DNA of 64,000 nt, from NCBI GenBank assembly GCA_947172415.1, contig OX359190.1, positions 3,906,001 to 3,970,000 of the forward strand. The letters run 5' to 3'. The stretch comes from Chondrosia reniformis (lineage: Eukaryota; Porifera; Demospongiae; Chondrillida; Chondrillidae). This document shows, piece by piece, positions 13,301 through 23,921 of the stretch; position 1 is the stretch's first letter, and every line of letters begins with the position of its first letter. Made by a program: the position numbers and the translations under genes. A model generated the notes under the pieces. The model was given only the letters and a program-made list of their open reading frames with translations. It ran no database searches and was not told the origin of the DNA.

Positions 13301-14943
13301 AGTAGGATGCTTCTTGCCTTAATTGTTGAATGACTTGCTGACTGACTGGAAACACGGGATCTTGTTATCCGCTGGAAACAAAGTGGCTAAAAGGATTAAG
13401 ATTAATAATTATATAATCACAATCCTTTCTGGAATAATATGCCAAATTGAAGTTTATCTTACTTGGCCACCAGTTGGTAATTTTATCATACTTGATGTTG
13501 CATAGGCACTGGATGATTTAATCATACGCTTAACTAGATGACTAGCTACTCTACGTTCCACTGTGTTTGGTGTCTTGGTTATTGGAACATTTAATACATG
13601 GTGTAAGGTGATACTTGAAGGTGTTTGGTCACAAGATGGAGTAATTACTGGGGATTGCCTTGGTGTATTTGCTATATCTAATACCGATGTGTCTGGTGGT
13701 AATTTATTCTGGACTCTATCTGCAGCTGGTGGTGAAGAGGCACATGGTGAGTAGAGAGAATCTGGACAAGGTGTGACAACATTTGATAAACTTTGTATTG
13801 GAAAATCAGTAAAAGGTAGTACTGATTCAGTGGATGTAGGTGGAATTGCTATATTAGGTGTAGTAGACATTGGTACATCAGGAAGCTGCATTATTGAAGA
13901 GGATGGAGCCAGTGGATTGAGTGATGTTGGAGATGAAGGTGTTATTTCTGAAGGCCTTGGAATGTTGTGTCTCTCCAAGTGAGTAATTAGGTTACTGAGA
14001 TTCATTGCTTCTTCACATCCAGCTATGGGGCACTGTATTTGTAATTCTTTGAAAACTGAAAGAAACAATGCTGTTGGCTTGGTAATAGAATATGTACCTT
14101 CTATAGTTGTATTGCAGATAGGGCACCTTGGCTCATTTAGTGAATAGGAGTAGTTAATGGACTTAACTAAACATCCTCCACATGTAACGTGGTTACACTT
14201 TAGTTGCACTGGGGTGATAAGTATTTCCAGGCACACGGCACAAGTAAAATTTGCTGCCATTCCAGTTGATGAAAATTTTGGGGTCACATATTGTACTTGG
14301 GGAGGGTTGTATTTTGGAACAGTTGATGCTACCCTTTCTGTATGTACCAATAATGTCATTCGTGTTCTCAGTTCCATTTCCAAGTATTTACCACTTGTTT
14401 TGATGGTCTTCCACCTCTCAGTTGAATGTTTACAGATCTAGATTTATGATATAGTTATGCATGGTGCAATAGTTGTATATTTATTTAGTGCATGAATATC
14501 ACATTAGTCACAGAAAGAATAAGTATTCCATTTTTATTGTTAATAGAGTGGAATTAAACAAATAGACTACATTTTATCAACTCCACCTGCATGTAAGGCA
14601 GTCGTTGTCATGTTTTTCCCACGGATAAACATGCATCTGAACCTTTTGAGTAATATTCCTGTTAGATTTATAAGCTTCTTCATATCTGAAATTTATGAGA
14701 TTGAATGTAGTCATTTTATAGTACACTCTACCTCTATTCTTACTTTGTCATAGCTCTATAACATGTGTGACAGAAACCTTTTGGGTGTACATCTTCTCTA
14801 TCAAGAAAAACTGCCTGTCTAAATGCCATCTCCAGTCTATTGGCATAATCTGCAACAATATGAAGACGTATTTTCTTGGTCCTACTCAACAAAATTCCAC
14901 AAATGCGACAGAGTTGTTTTAAATTGTCCATATGAATATCCAT
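10393..14943 (-). pseudogene. RAG1-N-terminus-like transposase (N-RAG-TP type), 13 exons
   Basis: Exons run 14943-14744, 14685-14587, 14437-13463, 13371-13091, 13008-12802, 12731-12632, 12563-12421, 12365-12289, 12218-12016, 11653-about 11326, 11274-11119, 11046-10863 and 10697-10393, about 1,085 codons. Exon 1 has LCRICG...HPKGFCHTCY and exon 2 YPWEKHDNDCLTC, resembling the zinc-binding part of RAG1. Exon 3 has a RING finger (CAVCLE...CNHVTCGGC...CPIC) followed by a RAG1-like C-x-C/H-x-H finger and a Ser/Pro/Thr-rich linker. Later exons look like a transposase core: KIGGDKGGGTFK, FGDYEYLSRIYG, HCCLWCHID, GGTFVGNHVH and GEQGAESIH, with candidate acidic catalytic residues. Damage: an in-frame TAG at 12993-12995 just after the RRWLSK motif, a lost donor at about 12288 (tt for gt) and an out-of-phase exon 2/3 joint. 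Panchin and Moroz described such N-RAG elements in molluscs. The assignment is by motif memory, with no search done. Confidence 0.75.
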
Positions 14944-14949
14944 TTTTGT

Positions 14950-17140
14950 ACTTTCCAGGATATACTCTTTATTCTAAAATGAGCTAATTGTGACTATTTT
15001 GGTGTTTTATACCCATGGATCGTGTGACCAGCATTTTTGGTCTTTTATACCCATGGATCGTGTGACCAGCATACCATGTAGTGACTGTGTTTTATACATA
15101 TAACAACACATGATTGTAGTACATTTTTATATTTCATCATGGTAATTGTACATTTACCCAAAGATAGGTTTACTACAGTCCTAATTAAAGCATCACAGTT
15201 AAGATTATAGATTGTGGAGAGGATGTATTTCAGGATGTACTTCCAACTAATGATAACCTAATCAAGTGTGAAGTTAATAACAGTCCACTAATAGCATGTA
15301 CTGTATATAGATCGGATAGGAACTGTGATAGCACTATATATAAGAGGAAAGATGCATATATACGTACATGAACCAGTATGTCACCATACCAGATTCCAAC
15401 CAGTGGTTATGACCACCACCTTTTTACAGTGTATGGTATACATTACATGGGGTCCAGGATGGTTTGTTTGACTTACCCTACATTCTTGGTAGTACCACCC
15501 ATTGATATATATTAGATTTTATGCTTAACTGTATAGATACTTGACACATCTCTAGAGACTTACAAGAATGCCCATACAGTTGATACCAACAAGTCAACCA
15601 ATAATTGTTAAAGTTCAAGTTATATACATACTGCAGCTGCCAATAGGTTTAAGTTTCTACAGCCGTAGCCAAATTACAGAACTATGCATTCAGAATAAAT
15701 AGAATTGACACCCGTTATGGGTCAGTATATAGAAGGCCTACATATAACTTATACTGTATCTCCATCTATATATATTTCATATTTCACATATACCTGCAAC
15801 ATGGATTGTACTCAGTTGCCAATAAAGAAAACTTACTGAAATTGTAACCATTGGTGTAAAGAAAAAGCTTAGCAGCAATAACAGCTATCAAATATATACA
15901 TTATAAATGTCATAAATTAGGTCTTACAAGTATTAAAATTATTTTTTAGATTCAGAAGATACAGAGAGCGAGAGTAACTTGTTTTACCCCTCCAATCTCT
16001 CAGCAACTGAGTATACTGAATATATGAAGTCCAGGTAAAGGACTGTAGTTGCATGTTTAGAAGGGTGAGTTGAGCCTCTGAACAAAACTGCCTTTTTATG
16101 ACCTCAGCTACTGTGCTTATGCCCATTAACATTTGACTTTTATGGCATGTTTCTTCTTATAGTCCTTGATAAAATCATTACTTACTTATGAATTATATAT
16201 AAATAAGCTAATGTCTATTCCCTGACTGTCTCCTTGGTGCATGCAACACATGAAATCCAACTTAAGAGACTGTTGTTGTGTGTGCTGGTGAGAAGGTCTG
16301 GGCTAGGAACAAACAACAACTCAAGTGTGTTCTTTGGCACAGCTTCTTAGACACAGTGTCCAAGGTCACCTTCAATTGTGTATGGCTTTTGTTTAGTAAT
16401 GTCTTACTTTGGGAGATCTAATGGATATTGTCCATTGTGTGCAACATTATTTTTTGTTTCTATATGTAACTGATATCGTAAATGCATAAAGAAGATTGAT
16501 TAATAACCTTAAGTCAACTCAATCATTAAATCCATATGACCAATCCATCTTAGGATGTCAAGGGTAATATGAAAGTAAAAAAAGAGTTCACAGTGGTTAT
16601 CTAAGTGGGTGTCAATATGATGATAATTTTACCTACCTACCTTTATAGATGCTCTACAAGTTGAAATATGATATATACTTTCTAAAGATGAGACTAATGT
16701 TAATAATTACTTTAACTGAACGCTTACAAACGCACATGTACTTTATAACTCTTCAGTTTTTTGAAGTTTGTATGTAAATGTACTTTTAATTAATAATTAT
16801 TTGCTGTAGGAAGTGCATGACACCACTGATTAACAAACATGCATGGTGATATATTAAATAAGTGCACTTTTTCGGTGACTACGTATATGATGGAATACAA
16901 GCCCATCACAACATGCATAATATAGGTATAACTAAATTTACATTATAATTTAGTAATTATAGTATTATATGTAATGTCCATCAATTGCTATATAAACCTG
17001 TTTTTTGATCAAAGTACAGTAGTATATGGTTATCAAAATTCATAAGAGGACATGCAGTGGCACTGTTGCTTGCCATAGCTTATAATATGCAGGACAGATT
17101 TTTTAGAATCCTACAGTTGACAAATATATATACTTGAGTT
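14950..17140. other. No gene seen; 41 bp tandem duplication at about 15005-15075
   Basis: The segment ttttatacccatggatcg plus its continuation to ccagcat appears twice, 41 bases apart. The remainder is AT-rich, without convincing exons. Confidence 0.45.
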
Positions 17141-17143
17141 TGC

Positions 17144-17312
17144 ATGGTAAAATGTGCAACCAGCATTTTATGTTTAATCTATTTCTATGCTTTAATATTA
17201 TCTAATATATGCAATAACGGAAATAAACGGATATTTCACGAACAAACTTTGGAAAACAATTTCTCTAATGACTTGATAGGCCCAAGAAACCGGAGTAGTT
17301 TTAATGAAAGCG
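17144..17312 (+). CDS. Possible first exon of a secreted protein (weak)
   Basis: An ATG opens a frame with a basic start and a hydrophobic run (ILCLIYFYALIL) like a signal peptide, then polar residues, up to a strong donor (aatc|gtaagt) at about 17312. No following exon is seen before the microsatellite at 17520, so the ORF may be chance. No homology is recognised. Confidence 0.2.
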
Positions 17313-17525
17313 TGAATCGTAAGTAATATAAATGTTCAAACGGAATAATCCAGAAAACTGGGAGAAAGTGGTTAGACTCTCTATAGGAATTTATACAGTT
17401 TCAACTGTTCACGTGACTAAGAGGCGGCCATTGTTATTACGTCAGAGAATGATTGCGCAAAAACTAAGTTGACCTCAGGAAACAGCCGTGAAGTACCAAG
17501 AAGACCTCAACTCATATATAATTTT

Positions 17526-17701
17526 TGTGACTACAGTTTATTATTATTATTGTTGTTGTTGTTGTTGTTATTATTGTTATTATTAATATTATTATTATTA
17601 TTATTTTTATTATTATTACAATAATAATTATTATTATTATTATAATAAAATTTAAATTTACAATGGATAATGGATAAATAATAATAATAATATAAATTTG
17701 T
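17526..17701. repeat. TTA/TTG trinucleotide microsatellite
   Basis: Imperfect (TTA)n/(TTG)n tract directly after the stop codon side of the minus-strand retrotransposon. In element orientation it forms an AAT-rich 3' tail or the target site. A matching tract flanks the other end. Confidence 0.85.
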
Positions 17702-19400
17702 TTAGTTCATTGTTGACATGATGGACATCGCGTTCCCCTTCTGAGTGGCAACTGCCAGCTGCTGGATGAGATGGCAGTGTGCCATGTCCTCCCCTGTGAT
17801 GGATCTAATTCTGGTTGTCAGATTACGAATAAACTCCATGGTTTCTGGTCCCATCACGCCAGTAGTCTCGATTGCCACTGGGGTGAATTCATGAATGGTT
17901 GAAAGCTCTTCATACTTTTTCTTTTTCCTGCTTTCGGCTATAGCAGCCACTGAACCAGCCTCTCTGGTTGCTTCTTCCACATAGGATGGAGCAAATGTGT
18001 CAATGCATGTAGCATCCCATATAAGGATGCGACCTCTTGTCCAGGGAGTGATGGTTACACCATCAGGTCGTTTCCCATCTGACCTAGAGAGACCTGATGG
18101 TTCCAGCCGAGATGGAATATTAGCTGTTGCAAGGGACCGATGGATGATGTTATTGATAGCAGCATGTCTGAAGTGCCATCCAGTGTTACGATAGCAAGAT
18201 AAGCCATGAGTAGCGTATTGGTCAACATCATGCCCGCAAAGATGACACTTGTATGGATGGCAAATTGGAGCACCAAGGCGAAGGGCTGTTGCAAGCCGTA
18301 CCTCATCATCATTCATACGTAACCCAACAGCGGAGATGGGCAGGGCATTGATCCATACACCAGATGCTTTCACATTCGCCGCCAGGAGACGGGCACGACT
18401 GACGCTATTTCCAGCACTTTCAATTAAGGTGTGATAAGTGGCTTTATACTGGGGTTCATCCCAGGCCTGTTGTTTCCTGTCCCTTGGTGAAGCTGGAGGA
18501 AGGCAATCCACTGATTGAAGCCAAAGATTAAGAGCATCTTCTTTAGGGACATAAGATACACCAGTGAGCCTACCTGGTAGAAGTTGTTGGATCAGTGGTG
18601 AGGAGGCAGCAGCAGAGGCCAAAAAGGCAGAAGGTGCCTGCTGAACACTCCTTCTAACACCAAGGCCACCACAGCCAACAGGGAGAGTTGCCTGCAACCA
18701 AGTATGGTGGTCCTCAAAGGGGATGTTAAGGGTCAAGTTCAGTAAGGAACGAAGCTCCTGGTCAAACACCTCAAGGAGGGGCGAGTGAAAGCATGGTGCA
18801 GTGCGGAGGAGGTACAAAGTTTTAGGAATAGCTAATGCACAACGAATCAAAAAGAGAGCATCTTGCTTTGACAGGTGTGGTAATCTGTCACTAAGGATTT
18901 TTAACTTATTTACCTTATCAAGGATGGCATTATCTGTATGTGATATGTCACCAATGGGGGAACCTAAAAGCTCTGCATTGCAAGGGTCAACTCTACGGAT
19001 GTCAGGGGCATAGGAGAAGATTTGTTCTCCACAGCTGCAGTCTGTACTACCAATCAGTTCTGTCTTACTATGATTGAGGTGTAGCCCTAGATCTCTGCCA
19101 TTTCTTTCAATGGATTTGAGGTCATCCAAGATGTCTGATTCTGTGCCAGCAATGGTACCATCATCAAGATAGAAAAACTTCAGTTCTGACTTCAGCTCAC
19201 TGACAAGGGAGTGGATGGTGAGACAGAAAAGCAAAGGACCCAAGGGATCACCTTGCTGAATGCCCTCAGCTGACAAGATGGTGGTGTTTCCAAATTGGAG
19301 ATAGGAAGTACTGGAATAAGATGAAAAAACAAAGGGAAAAATTTCTGGAGCTATCTCTTTGACAGAGACAAGCATTTTGTCACGTCTGATGGAATTAAAA
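17702..19400 (-). pseudogene. Non-LTR retrotransposon ORF with restriction-like endonuclease, 5'-truncated
   Basis: The frame opens inside reverse transcriptase: FNSIRRDKM (part of motif A) at the very edge, then GIQQGDPLGPLLF (motif B) and FYLDDGTIAG (motif C with intact DD). After the thumb region comes a zinc knuckle (CHLC...H...C, about residues 375-392) and a PD-(D/E)xK endonuclease-like segment: RPDGVTITPW, then IWDAT, then VAIET. That arrangement is characteristic of early-branching, R2-like non-LTR elements that nick their target with a C-terminal endonuclease. About 557 codons are uninterrupted from 19375 to the stop at 17702, so the surviving part is intact, but everything before motif A is missing, as after incomplete reverse transcription. 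Both borders are TTA-type microsatellite. The clade is uncertain. Confidence 0.8.
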
Positions 19401-19483
19401 TTATTTATTAATTATTTATTATTTATTTATTAATTATTATTATTATTATTATTATTATTGTTATTATTATTGTTGTTATTATT
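19396..19483. repeat. ATT/TTA microsatellite on the 5' side of the retrotransposon
   Basis: Imperfect (ATT)n tract running from the truncated RT end to the GC hairpin of the next hairpin-ended element. It mirrors the tract at 17526-17701. Confidence 0.8.
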
Positions 19484-19568
19484 GGGGCGCCACAGGCGCC
19501 CTTATATTGTTTTCAGAAATTATGTTAACGTATGGTTTCCTGTTCGTAGTCTTGTATATATATATATA
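19484..19568 (-). mobile_element. Hairpin-ended element copy c, 3' portion
   Basis: Reverse-oriented 3' end: ggggcgcc...ggcgccc hairpin, then sequence matching 680-765 of copy a. It breaks inside its (TA)n core where foldback element B starts. The other half resumes at 29216. Confidence 0.75.
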
Positions 19569-20800
19569 CAGTACAAGTTACAATATACTAAGGTAATCTA
19601 ATATAAATAAATAAATAATATAATTAATTAAATAATTCATATGGCTCCAAGAAAGGACCTAGAAACAAAATGGGCATATCATCATAAAGTTTAGGGTATA
19701 AAACTCATTTTAAATTAAGGGATTTTTAATTTAGGCCTCCGTTTCTTAGAAAACAGAGGACAAAGTCTGCATATAAAAGGCCATAGGACTATAGAAAACC
19801 TATGGGAAATTTATATGCAAACAATGTGTTATATTGATAAAAAATTTCAATTTGTCAGATAACTGTGAAATCAACATATATCATGGTACATGTGTATAAG
19901 AAACGTCTGGAGAGGTTTTGCTTAATTAAATGAGCAAAATAATCAAGATATAATGAAGAATTCAAAGTTACGATTGCGCAAGCTGGTGATGTATTGTGAT
20001 GTTTTTCTCATGCGTCACCAACACCTTCGTATGTCGCTCCGTACACATATTTTGTTAATGTATTCCACTTGATCAATGCCTACACCTACCTTGACCCGTA
20101 ACTTGAAGCTCTAATGCACACCTGTTTCCACCTTCCTTGCCACGTACCAGGGTTGGAAAAAACCTTTTAGCCTGTGCATATCTATGCATTGAGCTGGCGG
20201 AAGGCGAGGGTATGCAGTATGTCAACTAAACACTGTTTTTTAGGAGTTGCCATTGCTGGTGCACCCCTTACCTTTAAAGCCAGCCATGCTATTTATCAAA
20301 ATACTCCCAAATGTGACGAGAGAAGTGCACCGGGTGCAAATACTTTAAGGACTGTAGATCTATTTAGGCATGGCCATACAATATGAATGTACCTATGTAT
20401 ACGACACCCTGTGCCTGAGAGCAACAGGCATCCTTTGAAATAACTAGAGTCTGGCCTATAGAAGTGTCCATGCTCAGGTTCCCAGCCTATATCGTATACC
20501 TACCAGGTAAGAGGGTGACCGCTTCAAGCATAAATTTACCACCCCTAGAAGCCTTGGGGTTAAGGTGCTAACCGCATACTGCCATGAGTCAGACCCAAAC
20601 ATTTGTGAAGGGGAGACTCCCCCAAAGCATAAAGACACAATATAAATACCTCTAGCTCCAATGGAAATTGAATTGACTTGACTGATTAGAGACTACGCCT
20701 TACAGACTAACTGTATGGCGAATAATAACATAGCAATCAAATTATAATAACTGGGCCTTTGACCCTGAACAGTAATGTAAAATACATCTATACATATATA

Positions 20801-21859
20801 CTACGTACGTATATAAAAGTTAATATATATATACCACGAGTGTAAGTGTAACAGGTTATACAGTACATTTTTTTTTAAAATTGGGGAATGAGCTAGTACT
20901 GATGAGACTGATGCCAGTTCCTCCCTTGAGGTCTGCAGATAGCATTGATAGGCCGAACTCTCCCAACGGCCCAGCATCTTGATTTTTGCATCGGACACCC
21001 CTGCTTTGAGAGCGGTCGTTGCGGCCCCTATTCTAAAGCTATGGCCTGTATAATGGCTAGCGTCAATACCGGCCACAGAGAGAGCTTTTTGCATCTCTTC
21101 AACCAGCCGGACCCTAGTTAATGGACTAGCATCCTTGAAGGTGAAGAGAGGGCCATCATGTGGACCTCGCAATACAAGGTAATCAAGGAGCGCTGAGACT
21201 GGACACAGGTCAGTGCCTGTCTTGGAGAGAAAGATAGAAACTCCTTTTGCGAATGGGTCTGTCTTTGACTGTTTAATCTTGATGGCTAACCTGGAAACTG
21301 TCTGGGTAGATCGTGAGAATGAAACGTCAGAAAGCGAAAGGTGCCGAGCCCTTTCATAAGAGCTAGCAGATGGTACTGTAAACTCAGCACAACGAAGGAA
21401 TCCGAAAAATCCAAGACAGGCTGCTGCCCAAAATAAGCGATTGGAATATGAGTTTGGATTCGTGCTCCAGACCCTCTTCAACTTGCGAAGGACTGATGGC
21501 GTGATTGGGAGGCGGGATCTGTCTAGCACACCACGGTTGGCCTTAAATCTCTTAATACCTCTAAGGACTAGCTCAACTCTTGGTGAGTAAAGTGTAACGG
21601 AGAATAAACCCAAGTTAATTGGGAGGTTACGGATTGCAGTTAGGTATAATCTGATGGTTGATACTGCTAAACCATCTTCCCCCAACTGAGATATAAATAA
21701 TAGAATAGTATTCTCTGTTGGGGGATCAGAAGGGAGTTTATATTTGCTGCAAAAATCTAAAAATCGTTTTTGGCCTGAACTATATGCCTTTTTTGTAGTG
21801 GTGGCTAAGCCATAAGAATAGAATTTCTGAAGAGCGACCTCCACCGGTTTGATATCCAA
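20801..21859 (-). CDS. Tyrosine recombinase (phage-integrase fold) of the DIRS-like element
   Basis: 352 residues. The N-terminal SAM-like core-binding region (residues about 15-95, including FLDFC and AVSTIRLYLTAI) is followed by the catalytic domain: Arg in GFFGFLRCAEF (about 180), Lys region near IKIKQSKTD (about 220), HSFRIGAAT (His-x-x-Arg, about 290) and GRWESSAYQCYL with the nucleophilic Tyr (about 310). These are the R...HxxR...Y residues of the family. It would integrate the circular cDNA by strand exchange instead of cutting with a DDE integrase. The start overlaps the end of the RNase H frame by 55 bases in another frame, so it is probably translated by reinitiation or frameshift. 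The C-terminal 15 residues look like read-through into AT-rich sequence. No internal stop. Confidence 0.9.
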   Translation of the reverse strand: MDIKPVEVALQKFYSYGLATTTKKAYSSGQKRFLDFCSKYKLPSDPPTENTILLFISQLGEDGLAVSTIRLYLTAIRNLPINLGLFSVTLYSPRVELVLRGIKRFKANRGVLDRSRLPITPSVLRKLKRVWSTNPNSYSNRLFWAAACLGFFGFLRCAEFTVPSASSYERARHLSLSDVSFSRSTQTVSRLAIKIKQSKTDPFAKGVSIFLSKTGTDLCPVSALLDYLVLRGPHDGPLFTFKDASPLTRVRLVEEMQKALSVAGIDASHYTGHSFRIGAATTALKAGVSDAKIKMLGRWESSAYQCYLQTSREELASVSSVLAHSPILKKNVLYNLLHLHSWYIYINFYIRT

Positions 21860-22543
21860 TCTGGTCTTTCCAGTACTAGCAAGGACCAGAGAGGGATTGG
21901 GATTGGGGTGGGTTCTGCACTGAGGGTGGGGACCTGAGAATAAACGCAGGATAATGTGTTACGTGAAATGCCATCGGCTAATGTATTATGTATGCCAGCA
22001 ACATGACAAGTGGCTAGGGTAAATTTATAGTAAGCTGAGAAGAAAGATAGGCATCTCAAGAGGTGCATCACCACCCCTGAGGGTTCCTTGGAGGACCCTT
22101 TCTTGATGACTTGAACTACAGATGAGTTATCTATGTGGAACTGAACATGATGCCCAGACCATTGGCTACCCCACATAGCACAAGCGAGGACCACAGGGAC
22201 CAATTCTTTTACCATAATGTTCACTGATTCCCACTCTAAAGGCCATTGACCTTGTAACCACAAGTTGCCCCAGAGTGCCCCGCAACCGAATGTGCCTGAT
22301 GCGTCAGTGAATACATTCATGGATGGGACCACCTGCTGCGTCAGGTTGAGAAATGTGATTCCATTCCAGGAATCTACAAAGGTTGACCACCAAGCTAAAT
22401 CAGATCGGAAATATACATTAAGGCGAATGTGGTGGTGGGGTGCCCTTGGAATTGACAACAAGTTGATCATCCTTCTTAAAAATGGCCGACCCTGAGGAAC
22501 TACCCTACAAGCAAATTGTAGAACGCCTATTAAATGTTCCAGC
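21805..22543 (-). CDS. RNase H domain of the DIRS-like Pol
   Basis: The first in-frame Met is at 22470, but the frame is open from about 22543 and its upstream residues (ELEHLIGVLQFACRVV) are the usual connection between RT and RNase H. The RNase H core shows NVFTDASG (first Asp, about residue 53), KELVPV (Glu), FHIDNSSVVQ (Asp) and GIHNTLADGISRN (last Asp), so the four acidic residues are kept. It removes the RNA strand during reverse transcription. It is separated from the RT frame by a one-base shift in an A7 run at about 22557-22563, so RT and RNase H were almost certainly one protein. Intact otherwise. Confidence 0.85.
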
Positions 22544-22549
22544 TCATTT

Positions 22550-23692
22550 CTAGTACATGATTTTTTTAGCCTGCCAACTAGTAAGCTCCCTTTGCAAGCG
22601 TGAGAGTTTGTCTGCAGGCAGGCGGGCTTGCATTTTTTCTGTGTCGATTTGGATACCTAAAAATGTTAGGCTAGTTGTTGGACCCTCTATCTTCTCCATT
22701 GCCAAAGGTACACCCAATTGCGTGCAGATGGCCATAATGGAGTTGAGAGAATGCTGACATTCGGGTGTAGCTGGAGACCCAACCACCAGGAAATTATCTA
22801 AATAATGAAGTATATTGAGCATTCCCTGCTTCCTAAAGATCCACTCTAGTGCATCCGCATATGCATTGAATAGGAGTGGGGCAGACCGCAACCCGAATGG
22901 CAACTGATTATCGATAAACACTTTGTTCCTCCACTGCATGCCCAGAAGGTACCGATCAGCTGGATGGACAGGGATAATCCTAAATGCCGAAGCAACATCG
23001 ATTTTTGCCAACAAAGCCGACTTCCCGAGGCCCAGAATTAAACGAGCTGCATCCTCAATAGAGGAATAAACCATGCTAGAGTCAGCCTTGGCAATGCCAT
23101 CATTAACACTAGAGCCCTTAGGGTATGAGAGGTCTACGATCAACCTCCATTTACCAGGCTTATTGGCTTTTGGAATCACTCCAAAACGGTTTAGAATAAC
23201 AGAATTTGGTATTAACTTGGGGTCAAATGGACCAGCAATGTTACCTTGGGCCAGCTCCTCATCCAAGTAGTGCTCAACCACTGAGGGATGACATATGGCT
23301 GACTGCATGTTCGACTTGGCAGACCTGCAGGAAGCCTTCTGGTCGAAACCAATTCTAACCCCTTCCTCCAGACCAGTCAGCAATTGACCAACCCAGGCTT
23401 TATTTGGGTGATCAGCCAACATAACTGGAAAGACTTCAACTTTTAGTGGCGTATGTACCTTTATGGCTGAGCTGGGCAACACAGATGGACTTACGCTGCG
23501 ACGCCCTTCGTTCTGGAGACGAAGGAACCGGGTGGCTAGCAATGGAGACATACGGAAGCACGTTGGCAGCACGGGGGAGACATTTGTTCCTATATGTGGA
23601 TATGTATGAGGACTATTACGGACGAAAGCGCCGAATAATTCACTATATATATTATAATGATGACTATAGATAAGTGTAATAAATGAATACAA
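22550..23692 (-). CDS. Reverse transcriptase of the DIRS-like element
   Basis: 380 residues. The first roughly 75 are not recognised. The palm and fingers follow: NRFGVIPKANKPGKWRLIVD, SALLAKIDVASAFRIIPVH (motif A Asp), DNQLPFGLRSAPLLFNAYAD (motif B) and HYLDNFLVVG (motif C), then FLGIQID. The sequence matches the DIRS/Ngaro RT group. Motif C is YLDN: the second catalytic Asp of YxDD is Asn here (codon at 22794-22796, AAT, one transition from GAT), which may abolish activity. The frame runs into a stop after AKKIMY; shifting by one base in the A7 run continues into RNase H. It could be a mutation or a slippery site; mutation is more likely because a single copy is seen. Confidence 0.85.
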   Translation of the reverse strand: MYSFITLIYSHHYNIYSELFGAFVRNSPHTYPHIGTNVSPVLPTCFRMSPLLATRFLRLQNEGRRSVSPSVLPSSAIKVHTPLKVEVFPVMLADHPNKAWVGQLLTGLEEGVRIGFDQKASCRSAKSNMQSAICHPSVVEHYLDEELAQGNIAGPFDPKLIPNSVILNRFGVIPKANKPGKWRLIVDLSYPKGSSVNDGIAKADSSMVYSSIEDAARLILGLGKSALLAKIDVASAFRIIPVHPADRYLLGMQWRNKVFIDNQLPFGLRSAPLLFNAYADALEWIFRKQGMLNILHYLDNFLVVGSPATPECQHSLNSIMAICTQLGVPLAMEKIEGPTTSLTFLGIQIDTEKMQARLPADKLSRLQRELTSWQAKKIMY

Positions 23693-23921
23693 TTAGATTG
23701 GTGGTTAGCCTGCTAACCTGTGTGTATATACAATAGTATAATAATTTTATATAAGGTGAGTTGCAATTAGTATATATAAATTAATGTCCTCCATGAGATT
23801 GTTTTACAGATAAACTCTAACAAGCATAAGGTTGCTTTGACTATCTATCATGGAAATACATGCTATAATAGCGATTAAAGCGTTATGATAATGCATGCAT
23901 TTCTAAGTTCTGCCCTAAATT

